Below, piece after piece: positions 10,862 to 22,670 of a stretch of 64,000 nucleotides of DNA. The translations under genes were made by a program, and so were the position numbers. The stretch comes from Bartonella vinsonii subsp. berkhoffii ATCC 51672. Lineage in GTDB: Bacteria > Pseudomonadota > Alphaproteobacteria > Rhizobiales > Rhizobiaceae. The notes beneath the pieces are model-generated. The model did no database searches, was not told the origin of the DNA, and was given only the letters and a program-made list of their open reading frames with translations. The stretch is taken from NCBI RefSeq assembly GCF_902825225.1, contig NZ_CADEAK010000008.1, positions 35,398 through 99,397 on the forward strand, written 5' to 3'. Positions within the stretch are counted from its first letter, which is position 1. The number at the start of each line of letters is the position of its first letter.

Positions 10862-11353
10862 ATGTCAGGTCTTATTCAGGCAGCAAAGTCACTTCTTCTC
10901 TTGGAATTTGTGAGCGCTTTTTTCTTAGCAATGCGTCAATTTTTTGCACCAAAGCCTACGATTAATTATCCTTATGAGAAAGGTTTTGTTTCTCAACGTT
11001 TCCGTGGTGAACATGCGCTACGTCGTTATCCAAATGGTGAAGAGCGCTGTATTGCCTGTAAATTATGTGAAGCGATTTGTCCTGCACAAGCTATTACAAT
11101 TGAAGCAGGGCCGCGGCACAATGATGGTACACGGAGAACTGTCCGTTATGATATAGATATGGTTAAGTGTATTTATTGTGGTTTTTGTCAAGAAGCTTGT
11201 CCAGTTGAAGCTATTGTAGAAGGGCCAAATTTTGAGTTTGCAACAGAAACACGTGAAGAACTTTATTATGATAAAGAAAAACTTTTAATGAATGGAGATC
11301 GTTGGGAGCGAGAAATTGCTCGAAATATATTGATGGACGCACCTTATCGTTAA
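10862..11353 (+). CDS. nuoI: NADH-quinone oxidoreductase subunit I
   Basis: Peripheral-arm ferredoxin-like subunit that carries clusters N6a and N6b, 163 residues. Both [4Fe-4S] motifs are intact: [12 protein letters not shown] and [13 protein letters not shown] strong ribosome binding site (GAGGAGG) precedes the ATG. It relays electrons from NuoG to NuoB. Confidence 0.97.
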   Translation: MSGLIQAAKSLLLLEFVSAFFLAMRQFFAPKPTINYPYEKGFVSQRFRGEHALRRYPNGEERCIACKLCEAICPAQAITIEAGPRHNDGTRRTVRYDIDMVKCIYCGFCQEACPVEAIVEGPNFEFATETREELYYDKEKLLMNGDRWEREIARNILMDAPYR

Positions 11354-11402
11354 GTGTATCCTCGAGTGAGGTGTCGGATAATTTTCTGATAAATTTTAAT
11401 CT

Positions 11403-11428
11403 GGTATGAAGTTTTATACCAATTTTTT
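11403..11428 (+). terminator. Weak hairpin with T-tract between nuoI and nuoJ
   Basis: GGTAT (11403-11407) pairs with ATACC (11416-11420), followed by AATTTTTT. The 5-bp stem is too weak to call a true terminator. It could attenuate the operon or be incidental in this 95-base gap. Confidence 0.25.
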
Positions 11429-11448
11429 GATTAATTGAGGAGAAGCCT

Positions 11449-12069
11449 GTGCTAACAGATCTAGCGGTGGCATTTTTCTATTTATTCGCTTTTATTATGC
11501 TTTTAAGTGCACTGATTGTTATTACAGCACGCAATCCTGTGCATTCAGTTTTATTTTTAATATTGGCATTTTTTAATGCTGCGGCTTTATTTTTGCTTGC
11601 AGGGGCAGAATTTTTGGGGCTTATTCTGCTTGTTGTTTATGTTGGTGCTGTGGCAGTTTTATTTTTGTTTGTGGTTATGATGCTTGATGTTGATTTTGCT
11701 GAATTAAAAAGTGGTGCACTTCGATATGCTCCTATTGGAGCTCTTGTTGGGGGCATTGTTGCTGTGGAATTGATTGTTGTTTTTGTGAGTGGTCGTTTTT
11801 CTCCAGTTCTTAGAACACATATTACGCAACCAATGCCAGATTTAGTGCAGCGAACAAATACACAGGCATTAGGCGATATTATTTATACGGATTATGTTTT
11901 CTATTTTCAAATTGCTGGAATAATTTTATTGGTTGCAATGATTGGTGCGATTGTTTTGACACTTCGTCATAAGTCAGGTGTTAAGAGACAATCTATTGCC
12001 GTGCAAGTTTCTCGATCAGTAGAAAATGCAATTGAAATCAAACAAGTTGAATCAGGCAAAGGCATTTAA
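11449..12069 (+). CDS. nuoJ: NADH-quinone oxidoreductase subunit J
   Basis: Membrane subunit of complex I, 206 residues with five hydrophobic segments. It includes the conserved EFLGLILLVVYVGAVAVLFLF stretch in the third segment, whose pi-bulge helix links quinone chemistry to pumping. The start is GTG at 11449 with TGAGGAGA 6-13 bases upstream. The hydrophilic tail after about residue 170 is longer than in E. coli. It is 9 bases from nuoK. Confidence 0.95.
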   Translation: MLTDLAVAFFYLFAFIMLLSALIVITARNPVHSVLFLILAFFNAAALFLLAGAEFLGLILLVVYVGAVAVLFLFVVMMLDVDFAELKSGALRYAPIGALVGGIVAVELIVVFVSGRFSPVLRTHITQPMPDLVQRTNTQALGDIIYTDYVFYFQIAGIILLVAMIGAIVLTLRHKSGVKRQSIAVQVSRSVENAIEIKQVESGKGI

Positions 12070-12078
12070 GGGGGGGCT

Positions 12079-12387
12079 ATGCACATTGACATTACACATT
12101 ATCTCATTGTTTCTGCTTTGATGTTTACGATTGGTATTGCTGGCATTTTTCTCAATAGAAAGAATGTGATTATTATCTTGATGTCCATTGAGCTTATATT
12201 GCTTTCAGTTAATCTCAATTTTGTTGCATTTTCAGCATTTCTTCATGATCTTGTTGGTCAGATATTTGCTTTATTTATCTTAACGGTAGCAGCTGCTGAA
12301 GCTGCAATTGGTCTAGCAATTCTTGTCGTTTTTTTCCGTAATCGTGGTTCTATTGCGGTTGAAGATGTTAATGTAATGAAAGGCTAA
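12079..12387 (+). CDS. nuoK: NADH-quinone oxidoreductase subunit K
   Basis: Small membrane subunit related to MrpC, 102 residues with three transmembrane helices. The conserved membrane Glu residues are present in [10 protein letters not shown] (helix 2) and [11 protein letters not shown] (helix 3). A GGGGGG-containing ribosome binding site precedes the ATG. NuoL follows after 6 bases. Confidence 0.97.
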   Translation: MHIDITHYLIVSALMFTIGIAGIFLNRKNVIIILMSIELILLSVNLNFVAFSAFLHDLVGQIFALFILTVAAAEAAIGLAILVVFFRNRGSIAVEDVNVMKG

Positions 12388-12393
12388 CCGATA

Positions 12394-14358
12394 ATGTATT
12401 ACACAATTGTCTTTCTTCCACTTTTGGGCTTTTTAATTGCTGCACTAGGGGGAAAAACTATAGGAGATCGCGTTAATGAGTTGGTGACATGTAGCTTTAT
12501 GGTGATCGTTGCCATATTATCGTGGATAGCCTTTTTTAAGGTTGCGCTTGGTCATGTTCCAGTAAATGATGTCTTGGTATTACATTGGCTAACTGTTGGT
12601 GGTTTAACTTTTGATTGGGCTTTACATATTGATACATTAACAGCTGTCATGCTTGTTGTTGTGAATAGTGTTTCGGCATTAGTGCATATTTACTCAATTG
12701 GTTATATGCATCATGATCCTTCAAGATCTCGTTTTTTTTCTTATCTTTCTCTCTTTACATTTATGATGCTTATGTTGGTCACATCCAATAACTTGATACA
12801 GATGTTTTTTGGATGGGAAGGTGTGGGGCTTGCTTCTTATTTGCTCATTGGTTTTTGGTTTCAGCGAGATTCTGCCAATAAAGCTGCAATGAAAGCTTTT
12901 GTGGTTAATCGTGTTGGAGACTTTGGTTTTCTCTTAGGAATCTTTAGCATTTTTGTTCTGTTTCAATCGGTTGATTTTGCCTCTATTTTTACAAAAGCTG
13001 CAGACAAAAGCTTTATACAAAATATAACATTTTTAGGTTGGCAGATTAATGGACAAACGGCCATTACTGTTACGTGTCTTTTATTGTTTATTGGTGCGAT
13101 GGGAAAATCCGCACAATTTCTTTTACATACATGGCTTCCTGATGCTATGGAGGGGCCAACTCCTGTATCTGCGCTTATTCATGCAGCAACAATGGTAACG
13201 GCTGGCGTCTTTATGGTTGCGCGTATGTCACCTATTTTTGAACTTTCTTCTATTGCTTTGACAGTGATTATTATTGTTGGAGCTACCACTGCGTTTTTTG
13301 CAGCAACTGTAGGGTTGGTGCAGAATGATATTAAGCGTGTTATTGCATATTCTACATGTTCACAACTTGGTTATATGTTTGTTGCATTAGGTGTTGGAGC
13401 TTATGGAGCAGCTGTTTTTCATCTTTTTACGCATGCTTTTTTTAAAGCTTTATTATTTCTTGGTGCGGGCTCTGTAATTCATGCCATATCTGATGAACAA
13501 GATATGCGAAGAATGGGCGGCTTACGCAAGCATATAAAGGGAACTTATTGGATGATGATGATAGGAACCATTGCATTGACAGGTGTTGGAATTCCAGGAA
13601 CACTTTTCGGAACTGCTGGTTTTTTCTCCAAGGATGCAATTATCGAGTCCGTTTTTGCATCACATAATATTGCTTCAGGATATGCTTTCTATCTTCTTGT
13701 TTTTGCTGCCTTATTGACAAGTTTTTATTCATGGCGGCTTATATTTATGACATTTCACGGTAAACCACGAGCGACGGTTGATGTGATGCACCATGTTCAT
13801 GAATCGCCCCCCGTTATGTTGATTCCACTCTTTATTTTATCCATTGGAGCAATATTTGCTGGTGTCGTTTTTCAACCTTATTTTTTGGGTGACCTATATG
13901 ATGCTTTTTGGAAAGGTGCATTGTTTACAAGCGACCATAATCACATTCTTCATGAGGTTCATACTGTGTCCAATTTGGTAAAATGGTCGCCATTTATAGC
14001 GATGATTCTTGGATTTATAGTAGCCTATTTATTCTATATTTCTTTTCCTTCTCTTCCTAAAAAATTAGCTGGAGTTATGCCGAGAGTGTATAATTTTCTT
14101 TACCAAAAATGGTATTTTGATCAATTATATCACTTTCTATTTGTTCGTTCTGCTTTCAAAGTGAGTTTCTTTCTTTGGAAAGTGGGAGACGGTAAGATTA
14201 TTGATGGTCTAGGTCCGAATGGTATTGCAGCACGTGTTGTTGATATTACAGATAGAGTTGTTCGGATGCAGACAGGCTATCTTTATCACTATGCATTTGC
14301 GATGCTTATAGGTATTGCATTGCTGATCACATGGATGATGATCGGGGGCGTAAACTGA
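12394..14358 (+). CDS. nuoL: NADH-quinone oxidoreductase subunit L
   Basis: Largest antiporter-like proton-pumping subunit, 654 residues with about 16 transmembrane segments and the long lateral helix at the C-terminal end. Family motifs include [19 protein letters not shown] near residue 135, the [20 protein letters not shown] block near residue 245 and the [11 protein letters not shown] loop near residue 325. The stop overlaps the nuoM start by one base (TGATG). Confidence 0.97.
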   Translation: MYYTIVFLPLLGFLIAALGGKTIGDRVNELVTCSFMVIVAILSWIAFFKVALGHVPVNDVLVLHWLTVGGLTFDWALHIDTLTAVMLVVVNSVSALVHIYSIGYMHHDPSRSRFFSYLSLFTFMMLMLVTSNNLIQMFFGWEGVGLASYLLIGFWFQRDSANKAAMKAFVVNRVGDFGFLLGIFSIFVLFQSVDFASIFTKAADKSFIQNITFLGWQINGQTAITVTCLLLFIGAMGKSAQFLLHTWLPDAMEGPTPVSALIHAATMVTAGVFMVARMSPIFELSSIALTVIIIVGATTAFFAATVGLVQNDIKRVIAYSTCSQLGYMFVALGVGAYGAAVFHLFTHAFFKALLFLGAGSVIHAISDEQDMRRMGGLRKHIKGTYWMMMIGTIALTGVGIPGTLFGTAGFFSKDAIIESVFASHNIASGYAFYLLVFAALLTSFYSWRLIFMTFHGKPRATVDVMHHVHESPPVMLIPLFILSIGAIFAGVVFQPYFLGDLYDAFWKGALFTSDHNHILHEVHTVSNLVKWSPFIAMILGFIVAYLFYISFPSLPKKLAGVMPRVYNFLYQKWYFDQLYHFLFVRSAFKVSFFLWKVGDGKIIDGLGPNGIAARVVDITDRVVRMQTGYLYHYAFAMLIGIALLITWMMIGGVN

Positions 14359-15827
14359 TGACCGATTGGCCTATTCTTTCTACGGTTACATTTTTGCCGC
14401 TTGTTGGTGTACTTCTGATTTTTTTTATCAAAGACGATAGCGAGGCAGCGCGACATAATATACGCAATGTAGCATTTTTTACGACTGTGTTTGTTTTTAT
14501 TATTTCCTTAATTATTTGGGCAGGTTTTGATTGTAAAGACGCTCGTTTTCAGATGATTGAGAAATCCAATTGGTTAGGAGGAGGTATTAGCTATCATATG
14601 GGAGTTGATGGTATCTCTATCCTTTTTGTCGTTCTCTCAGCATTTCTTTTGCCATTCTGTATTTTAGCAAGTTGGGAGAATGTTAAAGATAGATTAAAAG
14701 CCTATATGATTGCTTTTCTTCTTCTTGAAGTTGCAATTATTGGGGTTTTTTGCGCTCTTGATGCAATGTTGTTTTATATTTTTTTTGAAGGCAGCCTTAT
14801 TCCAATGTTTATTATTATAGGTGTTTGGGGGGGGGCACGTCGTGTTTACGCAAGTATAAAGTTTTTCCTTTACACTTTACTTGGTTCAGTACTTATGCTG
14901 GTTGCCCTTATGGCTATGTATTGGAAAGCTGGAACACTTGATATACCAACTTTATTAACTTATCAGTTTCCTGCACATATGCAGATATGGTTGTGGCTTG
15001 CCTTTTTTGCTTCTTTTGCGGTCAAAATGCCAATGTGGCCGGTCCATACATGGCTCCCTGATGCTCACGTAGAAGCGCCCACAGCTGGTTCGGTTATTTT
15101 AGCCGGTGTCTTGCTCAAATTAGGTGGATATGGTTTTCTTCGTTTTTCTTTACCGATGTTTCCTATTGCCTCAGCTGATCTTGCTCTGCTGGTTTTCATA
15201 TTATCGCTTATCGCTATTATTTATACATCATTGGTTGCTCTTGTTCAAAATGACATAAAAAAACTGATTGCCTATTCCTCAATAGCACATATGGGATATG
15301 TAACGATGGGCATTTTTGCGGCCAATGAGCAGGGTATTCAAGGTGCTATTTATCAGATGCTCTCGCATGGAATTGTTTCAGCAGCTTTATTTCTTTGTGT
15401 TGGAGTTATCTACGACCGTCTACATACACGCGAAATTTCCGCTTTTGGCGGTTTAGTGAATAACATGCCTAAATATGCTGTTGTTTTCTTAATTTTCACT
15501 ATGGCAAATGTTGGCTTACCGGGGAGTTCAGGATTTTTTGGTGAATTTTTAACCTTAATAGGCGTTTTTCAAGTCAATAAATTGATTGTTGTTTTTGCTA
15601 CAACTGGCGTTATTTTATCAGCTGCCTATGCACTCTACCTTTATCGGCGTGTAGTTTTTGGTTCCTTAGATAAAGAGAATTTAAAGGTTCTTATGGATCT
15701 TTCTGTAAGAGAAAAAATTATTCTTTATCCGATGGTTGTTCTTACAATATTTTTTGGTATCTATCCAACGCCTATATTTAAAGCAACGGCGTTTTCCGTA
15801 GAAGCCCTCATCAATAAATTGCACTAG
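14358..15827 (+). CDS. nuoM: NADH-quinone oxidoreductase subunit M
   Basis: Antiporter-like proton-pumping subunit, 489 residues from the ATG at 14358 that overlaps the nuoL stop. An in-frame ATG at 14331, inside nuoL, is less likely. Motifs include the membrane Glu in [15 protein letters not shown], the [21 protein letters not shown] block near residue 230 and [11 protein letters not shown] near residue 315. NuoN follows after a short gap. Confidence 0.96.
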   Translation: MTDWPILSTVTFLPLVGVLLIFFIKDDSEAARHNIRNVAFFTTVFVFIISLIIWAGFDCKDARFQMIEKSNWLGGGISYHMGVDGISILFVVLSAFLLPFCILASWENVKDRLKAYMIAFLLLEVAIIGVFCALDAMLFYIFFEGSLIPMFIIIGVWGGARRVYASIKFFLYTLLGSVLMLVALMAMYWKAGTLDIPTLLTYQFPAHMQIWLWLAFFASFAVKMPMWPVHTWLPDAHVEAPTAGSVILAGVLLKLGGYGFLRFSLPMFPIASADLALLVFILSLIAIIYTSLVALVQNDIKKLIAYSSIAHMGYVTMGIFAANEQGIQGAIYQMLSHGIVSAALFLCVGVIYDRLHTREISAFGGLVNNMPKYAVVFLIFTMANVGLPGSSGFFGEFLTLIGVFQVNKLIVVFATTGVILSAAYALYLYRRVVFGSLDKENLKVLMDLSVREKIILYPMVVLTIFFGIYPTPIFKATAFSVEALINKLH

Positions 15828-15844
15828 ATAAGGGAAGAATGCTC

Positions 15845-17299
15845 ATGCAAACTGAAATCATAGCTCAATTGGTATTAATTCTTCCAGAAATTTTAATAGC
15901 ATTAGGAGCAGTAGTCTTACTTTTGATTGGTGTTTATTCTAATGCACGTTCCTCTTTAACAGTAACGGGTTTGACCATTGCTCTCCTTATTGCAACCATT
16001 GTGATTATTACCGTTTTTCCCAAAAGTGGCTTATTTCAAACTAATGCGCTCATTATCGATTCTTTTGGTCGTTATATGAAAATCTTAACGCTTATTGGAG
16101 CGCTTTTTGCTCTTATTATGTCTGTTAGTTTTACCAGTTCACAAAAGTTCGATATATTTGAATTTCCTGTTCTTGTTCTTTTGGCAACTCTTGGCATGAT
16201 GCTGATGATTTCAGCGGGTAATATGTTATCGCTTTATATGGGGTTAGAATTACAATCTTTAGCTTTATATGTTTTAGCTGCAATCAATCGTGATAACGTA
16301 AAATCTTCTGAAGCAGGTATAAAATACTTTGTTTTAGGGGCATTATCTTCAGGATTATTGCTCTATGGCATTTCTTTGCTTTATGGTTTTACGGGTCAAA
16401 TTGGTTTTCACGAAATTGCTCTTGCTTTAAAAGGTAAAAATTTACAATTGGGAATTATTTTTGGAATTGTTTTTATTTTAGCCGGTTTGGCTTTCAAAAT
16501 TTCTGCAGTTCCCTTTCATATGTGGACACCTGATGTTTATGAAGGAGCACCAACACCGATTACAGCATTTTTTTCTGGTGCTCCTAAAGTTGCTGCGATG
16601 GCATTAATTATTCGTGTTATTGTTATGACTTTTATACCGCTCAGTAATTCTGACGGTTCTATGCCTGCATGGCAGCAAATTTTGGTATTCATGGCCATTG
16701 CATCAATGATACTTGGTGCATTCGCGGCAATTGGCCAGAATAATATTAAACGTTTAATGGCTTATTCATCAATCGGTCATATGGGGTATGCGCTTGTGGG
16801 TTTAGCTGCTGGAGATATGCTTGGGATAAAAAGTGTTATTCTTTACATGACTATTTATCTTGGCATGACACTTGGCTCGTTTGCTTTTATTCTTGGTATG
16901 CGCTCTAGTGGTGGAAATGTCGAAAATATTTATGATCTCTCAGGGTTAGTAAAAACGCATCCATTTATGGCTGTTGTGATGACTATACAACTTTTTTCTT
17001 TGGCTAGTATTCCACCCATGGCCGGTTTTTTTGGAAAGTGGTATACATTTTCTGCTGCTGTTCATGCTGGACTTACTCCCCTTGCTGTCGTTGGGATGAT
17101 AGCCTCTGTTGTGGGAGCTTTTTACTATTTGCGAATCATTAAAATTATATGGTTTGATGAAGCAAAAGCGCATTTTATTACTTTACCGAATGAGCTTCAA
17201 CTTTGTCTCGGTCTTTCTGCATTATTCATTTTATTTTATACGCTTTTTGGAGTTTGGTTCGCTGAGTTAGCAGAAAAAATAGCGGTCGCATTGTTTTAA
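15845..17299 (+). CDS. nuoN: NADH-quinone oxidoreductase subunit N
   Basis: Antiporter-like proton-pumping subunit and the last nuo gene, 484 residues with about 14 transmembrane segments. Motifs include MGLELQSLALYVL, FKISAVPFHMWTPDVYEGAPTP and AYSSIGHMGYA. The start at 15845 is preferred because AGGGAAG at 15831-15837 gives a 7-base spacing; the ATG at 15839 lies only one base from it. The stop overlaps the birA start by one base. Confidence 0.95.
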   Translation: MQTEIIAQLVLILPEILIALGAVVLLLIGVYSNARSSLTVTGLTIALLIATIVIITVFPKSGLFQTNALIIDSFGRYMKILTLIGALFALIMSVSFTSSQKFDIFEFPVLVLLATLGMMLMISAGNMLSLYMGLELQSLALYVLAAINRDNVKSSEAGIKYFVLGALSSGLLLYGISLLYGFTGQIGFHEIALALKGKNLQLGIIFGIVFILAGLAFKISAVPFHMWTPDVYEGAPTPITAFFSGAPKVAAMALIIRVIVMTFIPLSNSDGSMPAWQQILVFMAIASMILGAFAAIGQNNIKRLMAYSSIGHMGYALVGLAAGDMLGIKSVILYMTIYLGMTLGSFAFILGMRSSGGNVENIYDLSGLVKTHPFMAVVMTIQLFSLASIPPMAGFFGKWYTFSAAVHAGLTPLAVVGMIASVVGAFYYLRIIKIIWFDEAKAHFITLPNELQLCLGLSALFILFYTLFGVWFAELAEKIAVALF

Positions 17300-18105
17300 T
17301 GAATATGGTTTATATTTTATCAGATTTTGCACAAAAACAAGGATACACTGTTGAATCATACGAAAGTGTTGATTCAACAAATCTTATTGCCCAACAAAAA
17401 GCACAAGCTGGTCATCAGGGGAAGCTCTGGGTTGTTGCACAAAAACAATCACAGGGAAGAGCAAGAAGAGGAAGGACATGGTCTAGTCCAAAAGGGAACC
17501 TTTATTCTAGTCTTTTGTTAATTGATGATATTGTTCATCAAACAGCTGCTCAATTTGGTTTTGTTGCTGGAATAAGTGTGGTAGAAGCAATAAAACAATT
17601 TGTAAAAGGTGAAGAACAAACGAACAATATCGTTAGCGTAAAATGGCCAAATGATATTTTGTTAGGAGGAGCTAAAAGTTCTGGAGTTTTGCTCGAGATT
17701 TTTAAATTGCCTTCACAACAGTATGCATTGGTTATTGGTATTGGAATAAATGTAAAATATCATTATGAGGATGCGCCGTATCCTACTTCCAGTTTGAATA
17801 ATATTGGTTTGTTTGTTGAAACAGAGCAGTTATTTACAGTTCTGACGGAGTGTTTTGCTAAAAATTATCTTCTTTGGAAACAACCAAGAGGATGTGATTT
17901 CATCCGCGAAAAATGGCTTTTCTATTCTGCTCATCTTGGACAGCATGCTAAAATAGTCAATGATGAAAAAATCATTGAGGGTATTTTTGATGGTCTTGAT
18001 AGTGATTTTAACTGTATCATAAAACAAAAAAATGGTCAGCAAGCCATTATAACGGCTGGGGATGTTCATTTTGGTTTAGCTGTTTCTGCTCATGCAGGTC
18101 GTTAA
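17299..18105 (+). CDS. birA: Biotin--[acetyl-CoA-carboxylase] ligase
   Basis: Transfers biotin through biotinyl-AMP to the biotin carrier protein. The catalytic domain is complete: SVDSTN near residue 25, the biotinyl-AMP loop GRARRGRTWSSPKGN near residue 55, KWPNDIL near residue 115 and the C-terminal barrel. At 268 residues it lacks the N-terminal helix-turn-helix of E. coli BirA, so it should be an enzyme without repressor function. It is joined to the nuo operon by a one-base overlap, an arrangement also found in other Hyphomicrobiales. Confidence 0.93.
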   Translation: MNMVYILSDFAQKQGYTVESYESVDSTNLIAQQKAQAGHQGKLWVVAQKQSQGRARRGRTWSSPKGNLYSSLLLIDDIVHQTAAQFGFVAGISVVEAIKQFVKGEEQTNNIVSVKWPNDILLGGAKSSGVLLEIFKLPSQQYALVIGIGINVKYHYEDAPYPTSSLNNIGLFVETEQLFTVLTECFAKNYLLWKQPRGCDFIREKWLFYSAHLGQHAKIVNDEKIIEGIFDGLDSDFNCIIKQKNGQQAIITAGDVHFGLAVSAHAGR

Positions 18106-18163
18106 TTAATTTATGAAAATTTTATTTCACCATCAGATTATCTTAATGATTTAGGAGATGTTT

Positions 18164-19840
18164 ATGGTTGTAGCCAATGAGAATGAATTGGTTTTTTTGC
18201 CTTTGGGAGGGGTAGGTGAGATAGGGATGAATTTGGCTGCTTATGGATTTGGACCACAAAATTCTCGTGAATGGCTCATTGTTGATATGGGAGTAAGTTT
18301 TGCTGGTCCTGAATTACCAGGAACAGATCTTATCTTACCTGATATTCGCTTTTTGGAAAGTGAAAAACATAATGTGCGTGGTCTTATTTTGACACATGCT
18401 CACGAAGATCATTATGGGGCTGTTCTTGATCTATGGCCAAAGCTTAAAGTTCCACTTTACTGTACTTCTTTTACAGCAGGCTTATTGGAAAGCAAAAAGC
18501 AATCAGATTTTGAATCTTATAAAATTCCACTCAATATTTTTCAATCTGGTGATTGTTTTCAGGTGGGAGCTTTTGCTATCGAAGCTATTGCCGTTAACCA
18601 TTCAATTCCAGAAGCTGTATCCTTAGCTCTTACAACATCCTTAGGTACCGTGATTCACACTGGTGATTGGAAAATTGATCATACGCCTTCGCTTGGAGCT
18701 ATAACGGATGAAAAACGGTTTCGCATTTTAGGCAATAAAGGTGTGTTAGCATTGCTTTGTGATTCCACGAATGCGTGTCGGGATGGTATCACACCATCAG
18801 AGCAGCAAGTTCAGACGAGTCTTTCTGAAATTTTTTTGAAAGCTGAGGGGCGCGTTGCAATAGCAACTTTTTCATCTAATATTGGTCGGATACATTCAAT
18901 CGCTCTTGCTGCCGAATCTGTTGGGCGCAAAGTTCTTATTGTTGGACGCTCGTTAAAGCGGAGTATTCTGGTTGCGCAAGAGCTCGGTTATATGAATGAT
19001 TTAGCTCCTTTTGTTACAGAAGATGATTATGGATATATTTCACGAAAAGATATTGTTTTAATTGTGACAGGTAGCCAAGGAGAATCATGTGCTGCCTTAG
19101 CAAAGCTATCACGCAATGAAATGAGAAATATGGCACTTTCTGCTGGTGATACTGTTGTTTATTCGTCTCGTAGTATACCAGGAAATGAAAAAGCTATTAT
19201 TGAGATACAAAATCGTTTTATCGATATGGGAATTAAAGTTATTACGAATGAGCACGCTCTCGTTCATGTTTCAGGTCATCCCCGTCGTTCAGAGCTTTTA
19301 CAAATGTATGATTGGCTAAAGCCACAGATACTTGTTCCTGTACATGGAGAGGCAATACACCTCACCGCTCAGGCAACTTTAGCGCGTCAAGCAGGTATTA
19401 AAATTGTTTCTGAAATTAGAAATGGTAATGTGTTACGTCTTACACCAGAGCCAGTGGCAGTCATTGATCAAGCTCCTGTTGGTCGCATCTATAAAGATGG
19501 TTGTCTTATTGGGAATGAGGACGAATTAGGAATTCGTGAACGTCGCAAATTAAGTTACGCTGGTTATGTTGCTGTTTCTCTCCATATGAATAGCAAACAT
19601 GAATTGCTTGATGATATAGGTTTAACCACATTTGGGCTCCCTGAAAGTAATGGAAAAGGGGAGAATTTGAAAGCTATTCTATTAGATATTATAGAAAACA
19701 CGGTTTATAGTATTCCACTTATTAAACGAAAAAATAATGAACTTATTCGAGAAGCAACACGGCGTGCAGTGAGAGCAGCCGTTCATGAGGTTTGGCAAAA
19801 AAAGCCTGTCTGTACAGTTTTTTTACATCGGTCAAAATAA
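18164..19840 (+). CDS. rnj: Ribonuclease J
   Basis: Metallo-beta-lactamase/beta-CASP ribonuclease with 5'-3' exonuclease activity on mRNA and rRNA precursors. The zinc motif HAHEDHYGAV lies near residue 77, followed by further metal ligands (NHSIP, HTGDW), the beta-CASP domain and VSGHPRRSEL near residue 365. The ATG at 18164 is preferred to 18158 because TAGGAG at 18152-18156 then has a 7-base spacing. This gives 558 residues. It follows birA by 58 bases. The same window also holds rne, so the organism has both RNase E and RNase J. Confidence 0.93.
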   Translation: MVVANENELVFLPLGGVGEIGMNLAAYGFGPQNSREWLIVDMGVSFAGPELPGTDLILPDIRFLESEKHNVRGLILTHAHEDHYGAVLDLWPKLKVPLYCTSFTAGLLESKKQSDFESYKIPLNIFQSGDCFQVGAFAIEAIAVNHSIPEAVSLALTTSLGTVIHTGDWKIDHTPSLGAITDEKRFRILGNKGVLALLCDSTNACRDGITPSEQQVQTSLSEIFLKAEGRVAIATFSSNIGRIHSIALAAESVGRKVLIVGRSLKRSILVAQELGYMNDLAPFVTEDDYGYISRKDIVLIVTGSQGESCAALAKLSRNEMRNMALSAGDTVVYSSRSIPGNEKAIIEIQNRFIDMGIKVITNEHALVHVSGHPRRSELLQMYDWLKPQILVPVHGEAIHLTAQATLARQAGIKIVSEIRNGNVLRLTPEPVAVIDQAPVGRIYKDGCLIGNEDELGIRERRKLSYAGYVAVSLHMNSKHELLDDIGLTTFGLPESNGKGENLKAILLDIIENTVYSIPLIKRKNNELIREATRRAVRAAVHEVWQKKPVCTVFLHRSK

Positions 19841-20064
19841 AGCATTTTAATATTATGTTATTTTCTTTTTAATGAAAGAAAGAGAGAAAAGAATGATACG
19901 ATTATTTTATTGCAAAAAATAAACTTAACAGGGAATGGAATACATAAATTTTTCAATAATATGATTGTTATGGTTGCAAGCATTCGGAATAGAGCTATAG
20001 ATGAGCATATACACTATTTAAATTGTTTCAATGTGATGGGACTGATTAGGAGTTAATTATTTCA

Positions 20065-21393
20065 ATGCGTCTTTCTCAATATTTTCTTCCACTTTTAAAA
20101 GAGAATCCTAAGGAAGCAGAGATTGTTTCTCATCGATTTATGTTGCGTGCAGGTATGATTCGTCAACAAACATCGGGAATTTATTCTTGGCTGCCTTTAG
20201 GTAAAAAAGTCCTTGATAAAGTTTGTAAAATTATTCGAGAAGAGCAAGAACGTGCTGGTGCTATAGAAATATTAATGCCTACAATTCAATCTGCAGATCT
20301 TTGGCGTGAAAGTGGTCGTTATGATGATTATGGTTTGGAAATGCTCCGCATTAAAGATCGTCAAAAGCGTGATTTACTTTATGGTCCGACAAATGAAGAA
20401 ATGGTAACAGATATTTTCCGTTCCTATATTCGTTCTTACAAAGATCTTCCGCTCAATTTATACCATATTCAATGGAAATTTCGTGATGAAATCCGTCCTC
20501 GTTTTGGGGTGATGCGTTCACGAGAGTTTTTAATGAAAGATGCTTATTCTTTTGATCTTGATTATGAAGGTTCTCAAACATCTTATAATCGTATGTTTAT
20601 TGCTTATTTACGTACTTTTTCTCGTCTTGGCTTAAGAGCAATTCCCATGCGTGCTGATACAGGTCCGATTGGTGGTGAACTCAGTCATGAATTTATTATT
20701 TTGGCGGAAACAGGGGAGAGTGCGATATTCTGTGATAAACAATTTCTTGAACTTTCAGTTCCACACAGTTCAATCGACTTTAATGATAAAGCTGTTTTAA
20801 CTGATATTGTTAAACAGTGGACATCTTTTTATGCAGCAACAGAGGAAATGCATAATGAAGAAGAGTGGGCTAAAGTTCCTGAAAAGAACCGTCTTTCCGC
20901 ACGTGGTATTGAAGTAGGGCATATTTTCCACTTTGGCACTAAATATTCCGCTCCAATGGGAGCAAAAGTTATGGGACAAGATGGAAAAGAGCATGTTGTC
21001 TCTATGGGGTCTTATGGCATTGGACCTTCGCGTCTTGTTGCGGCTGTTATTGAAGCTTCTCATGATGAAAATGGTATTATTTGGCCAAAGTCTATGGCAC
21101 CATTCGATTTTGGTATTATCAATATGAAACCAGAGGATAAAAATTGTACGCATGCATGTGAGACTCTCTATCAGGGATTAACACGTGCTGGTTTTGATTC
21201 ATTATTAGATGACAGAAATGAACGTCCTGGATCGAAATTTGCAACGATGGATTTAATTGGTTTGCCAACACAAATTATTGTTGGACCTAAAAGCATCGCA
21301 AAGAATGAAGTTGAAATGAAAGATCGAAAAACGGGTGTTAAAAAATCTCTAACGGTTGAAGATATACTCAAACAATTTTCTGTCAGTTTATAG
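20065..21393 (+). CDS. proS: Prolyl-tRNA synthetase, short alphaproteobacterial type
   Basis: Class II aminoacyl-tRNA synthetase charging tRNA-Pro. Motif 1 and the motif 2 loop ([20 protein letters not shown]) are near residues 45-155, and motif 3 is near residue 315 ([12 protein letters not shown]). The C-terminal anticodon-binding domain is present. At 442 residues it lacks the roughly 180-residue editing insert between motifs 2 and 3 seen in E. coli ProS, typical for alphaproteobacteria. AGGAGT lies upstream of the ATG. A 224-base gap without a gene separates it from rnj. Confidence 0.96.
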   Translation: MRLSQYFLPLLKENPKEAEIVSHRFMLRAGMIRQQTSGIYSWLPLGKKVLDKVCKIIREEQERAGAIEILMPTIQSADLWRESGRYDDYGLEMLRIKDRQKRDLLYGPTNEEMVTDIFRSYIRSYKDLPLNLYHIQWKFRDEIRPRFGVMRSREFLMKDAYSFDLDYEGSQTSYNRMFIAYLRTFSRLGLRAIPMRADTGPIGGELSHEFIILAETGESAIFCDKQFLELSVPHSSIDFNDKAVLTDIVKQWTSFYAATEEMHNEEEWAKVPEKNRLSARGIEVGHIFHFGTKYSAPMGAKVMGQDGKEHVVSMGSYGIGPSRLVAAVIEASHDENGIIWPKSMAPFDFGIINMKPEDKNCTHACETLYQGLTRAGFDSLLDDRNERPGSKFATMDLIGLPTQIIVGPKSIAKNEVEMKDRKTGVKKSLTVEDILKQFSVSL

Positions 21394-21401
21394 GCAATGT
21401 T

Positions 21402-22670
21402 ATGAAGAGGTTGAGCAGCAAATGGTTTTCGTCTTATGAGTGGATGATTGCTTTTCGTTATATGATTCCCAATAAAAAACACGTCGTTGCCTCTGTTATT
21501 TCAATCATTTCTCTCATTGGAATTATGTTAGGAGTTTTTGCTCTCGTTGTCGTTATGGCAGTGATGAATGGTTTCCGGACAGAACTTCTCAATCGTATTC
21601 TCGGTATGAATGGGCACCTTATAGTTCAAGCAGTTCATTCTGGTTTTTCTGATTATAAAACTCTTATTTCTTCTCTAGAATCTGTGAATGGTGTAAAATT
21701 TTCTTTGCCTGTTGTTGAGGGGCAAGCGCTTGTTCAAGGTGAACTTGAAGGAGGATCTGGTGCGTTAGTTCGTGGAATGCGTAAACAAGATTTAGAAAAA
21801 CTTAAAACAGTATCTCAAAATATTAAGTTAGGTTCGCTTGCTCAATTTGATAAAGAAGAAGGTGTTGCAATTGGAAGTGGTTTGGCAACAAAACTAGGGC
21901 TTACCGTTGGGCGTTATCTTCGTATTATTACTCCAGATGGTGATGCCACTCCTTTTGGAGTTACACCACGTGTTAAGTCCTATAAAGTAAGCGCTATTTT
22001 TGAAGTTGGTATGTCTGAATATGATTCAATATTTGTTTTTATGCCTCTTCATGAAGCACAAATGTTTTTTAATTTAGGAGATAAGGTTCAATCTTTAGAA
22101 TTGTTTCTCAATAATCCTGATTCTGTTGATCAAATAAAACCAATTATAGAGAAAGCCGTTAATCAACAAATCTATTTAATTGATTGGCGCGAGCGCAATC
22201 AGGCTTTTTTTTCTGCCTTGCAGATTGAACGGAATGTTATGTTTTTCATTCTTTCTCTTATTGTTCTCGTCGCTGCTTTAAATATTATTTCAGGATTGAT
22301 TATACTTGTAAAAGATAAAAGCCATGATATTGCAATTTTACGCACGATGGGTGCACAAAAAAGTGGGGTTATGCGTATCTTTATTGTCACTGGTATGATG
22401 ATTGGGTTTATTGGAACAATGTTGGGCTTAATTTTGGGTGTCATAGCCAGCGCGAATATCAATCATATTCAAGATTTTGTCTCTTGGTTATTTAATGTCG
22501 ATGTTTTTAATCCTCAACTTTACTTTTTAACAAAACTGCCTGCACAAATTGATTGGAGGCAGACAGTCTTAGTTGCTGTTATGGCTTTATTTTTATCATT
22601 TCTCGCTGCACTCATTCCAGCATGGCGCGCTGCTAAGCTAGATCCTGTAAAAGCTTTAAGGTATGAATAA
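21402..22670 (+). CDS. lolC: Lipoprotein-releasing ABC transporter permease (LolC/LolE family)
   Basis: Inner-membrane subunit that extracts mature lipoproteins for transfer to the outer membrane. One N-terminal transmembrane helix (about 28-52) is followed by a long periplasmic domain and three C-terminal helices of the FtsX type. The C-terminal [17 protein letters not shown] is the usual family ending. There is only one LolC/E gene here, so the transporter is probably a homodimer, as in other alphaproteobacteria. It begins 8 bases after proS and overlaps lolD by one base. Confidence 0.94.
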   Translation: MKRLSSKWFSSYEWMIAFRYMIPNKKHVVASVISIISLIGIMLGVFALVVVMAVMNGFRTELLNRILGMNGHLIVQAVHSGFSDYKTLISSLESVNGVKFSLPVVEGQALVQGELEGGSGALVRGMRKQDLEKLKTVSQNIKLGSLAQFDKEEGVAIGSGLATKLGLTVGRYLRIITPDGDATPFGVTPRVKSYKVSAIFEVGMSEYDSIFVFMPLHEAQMFFNLGDKVQSLELFLNNPDSVDQIKPIIEKAVNQQIYLIDWRERNQAFFSALQIERNVMFFILSLIVLVAALNIISGLIILVKDKSHDIAILRTMGAQKSGVMRIFIVTGMMIGFIGTMLGLILGVIASANINHIQDFVSWLFNVDVFNPQLYFLTKLPAQIDWRQTVLVAVMALFLSFLAALIPAWRAAKLDPVKALRYE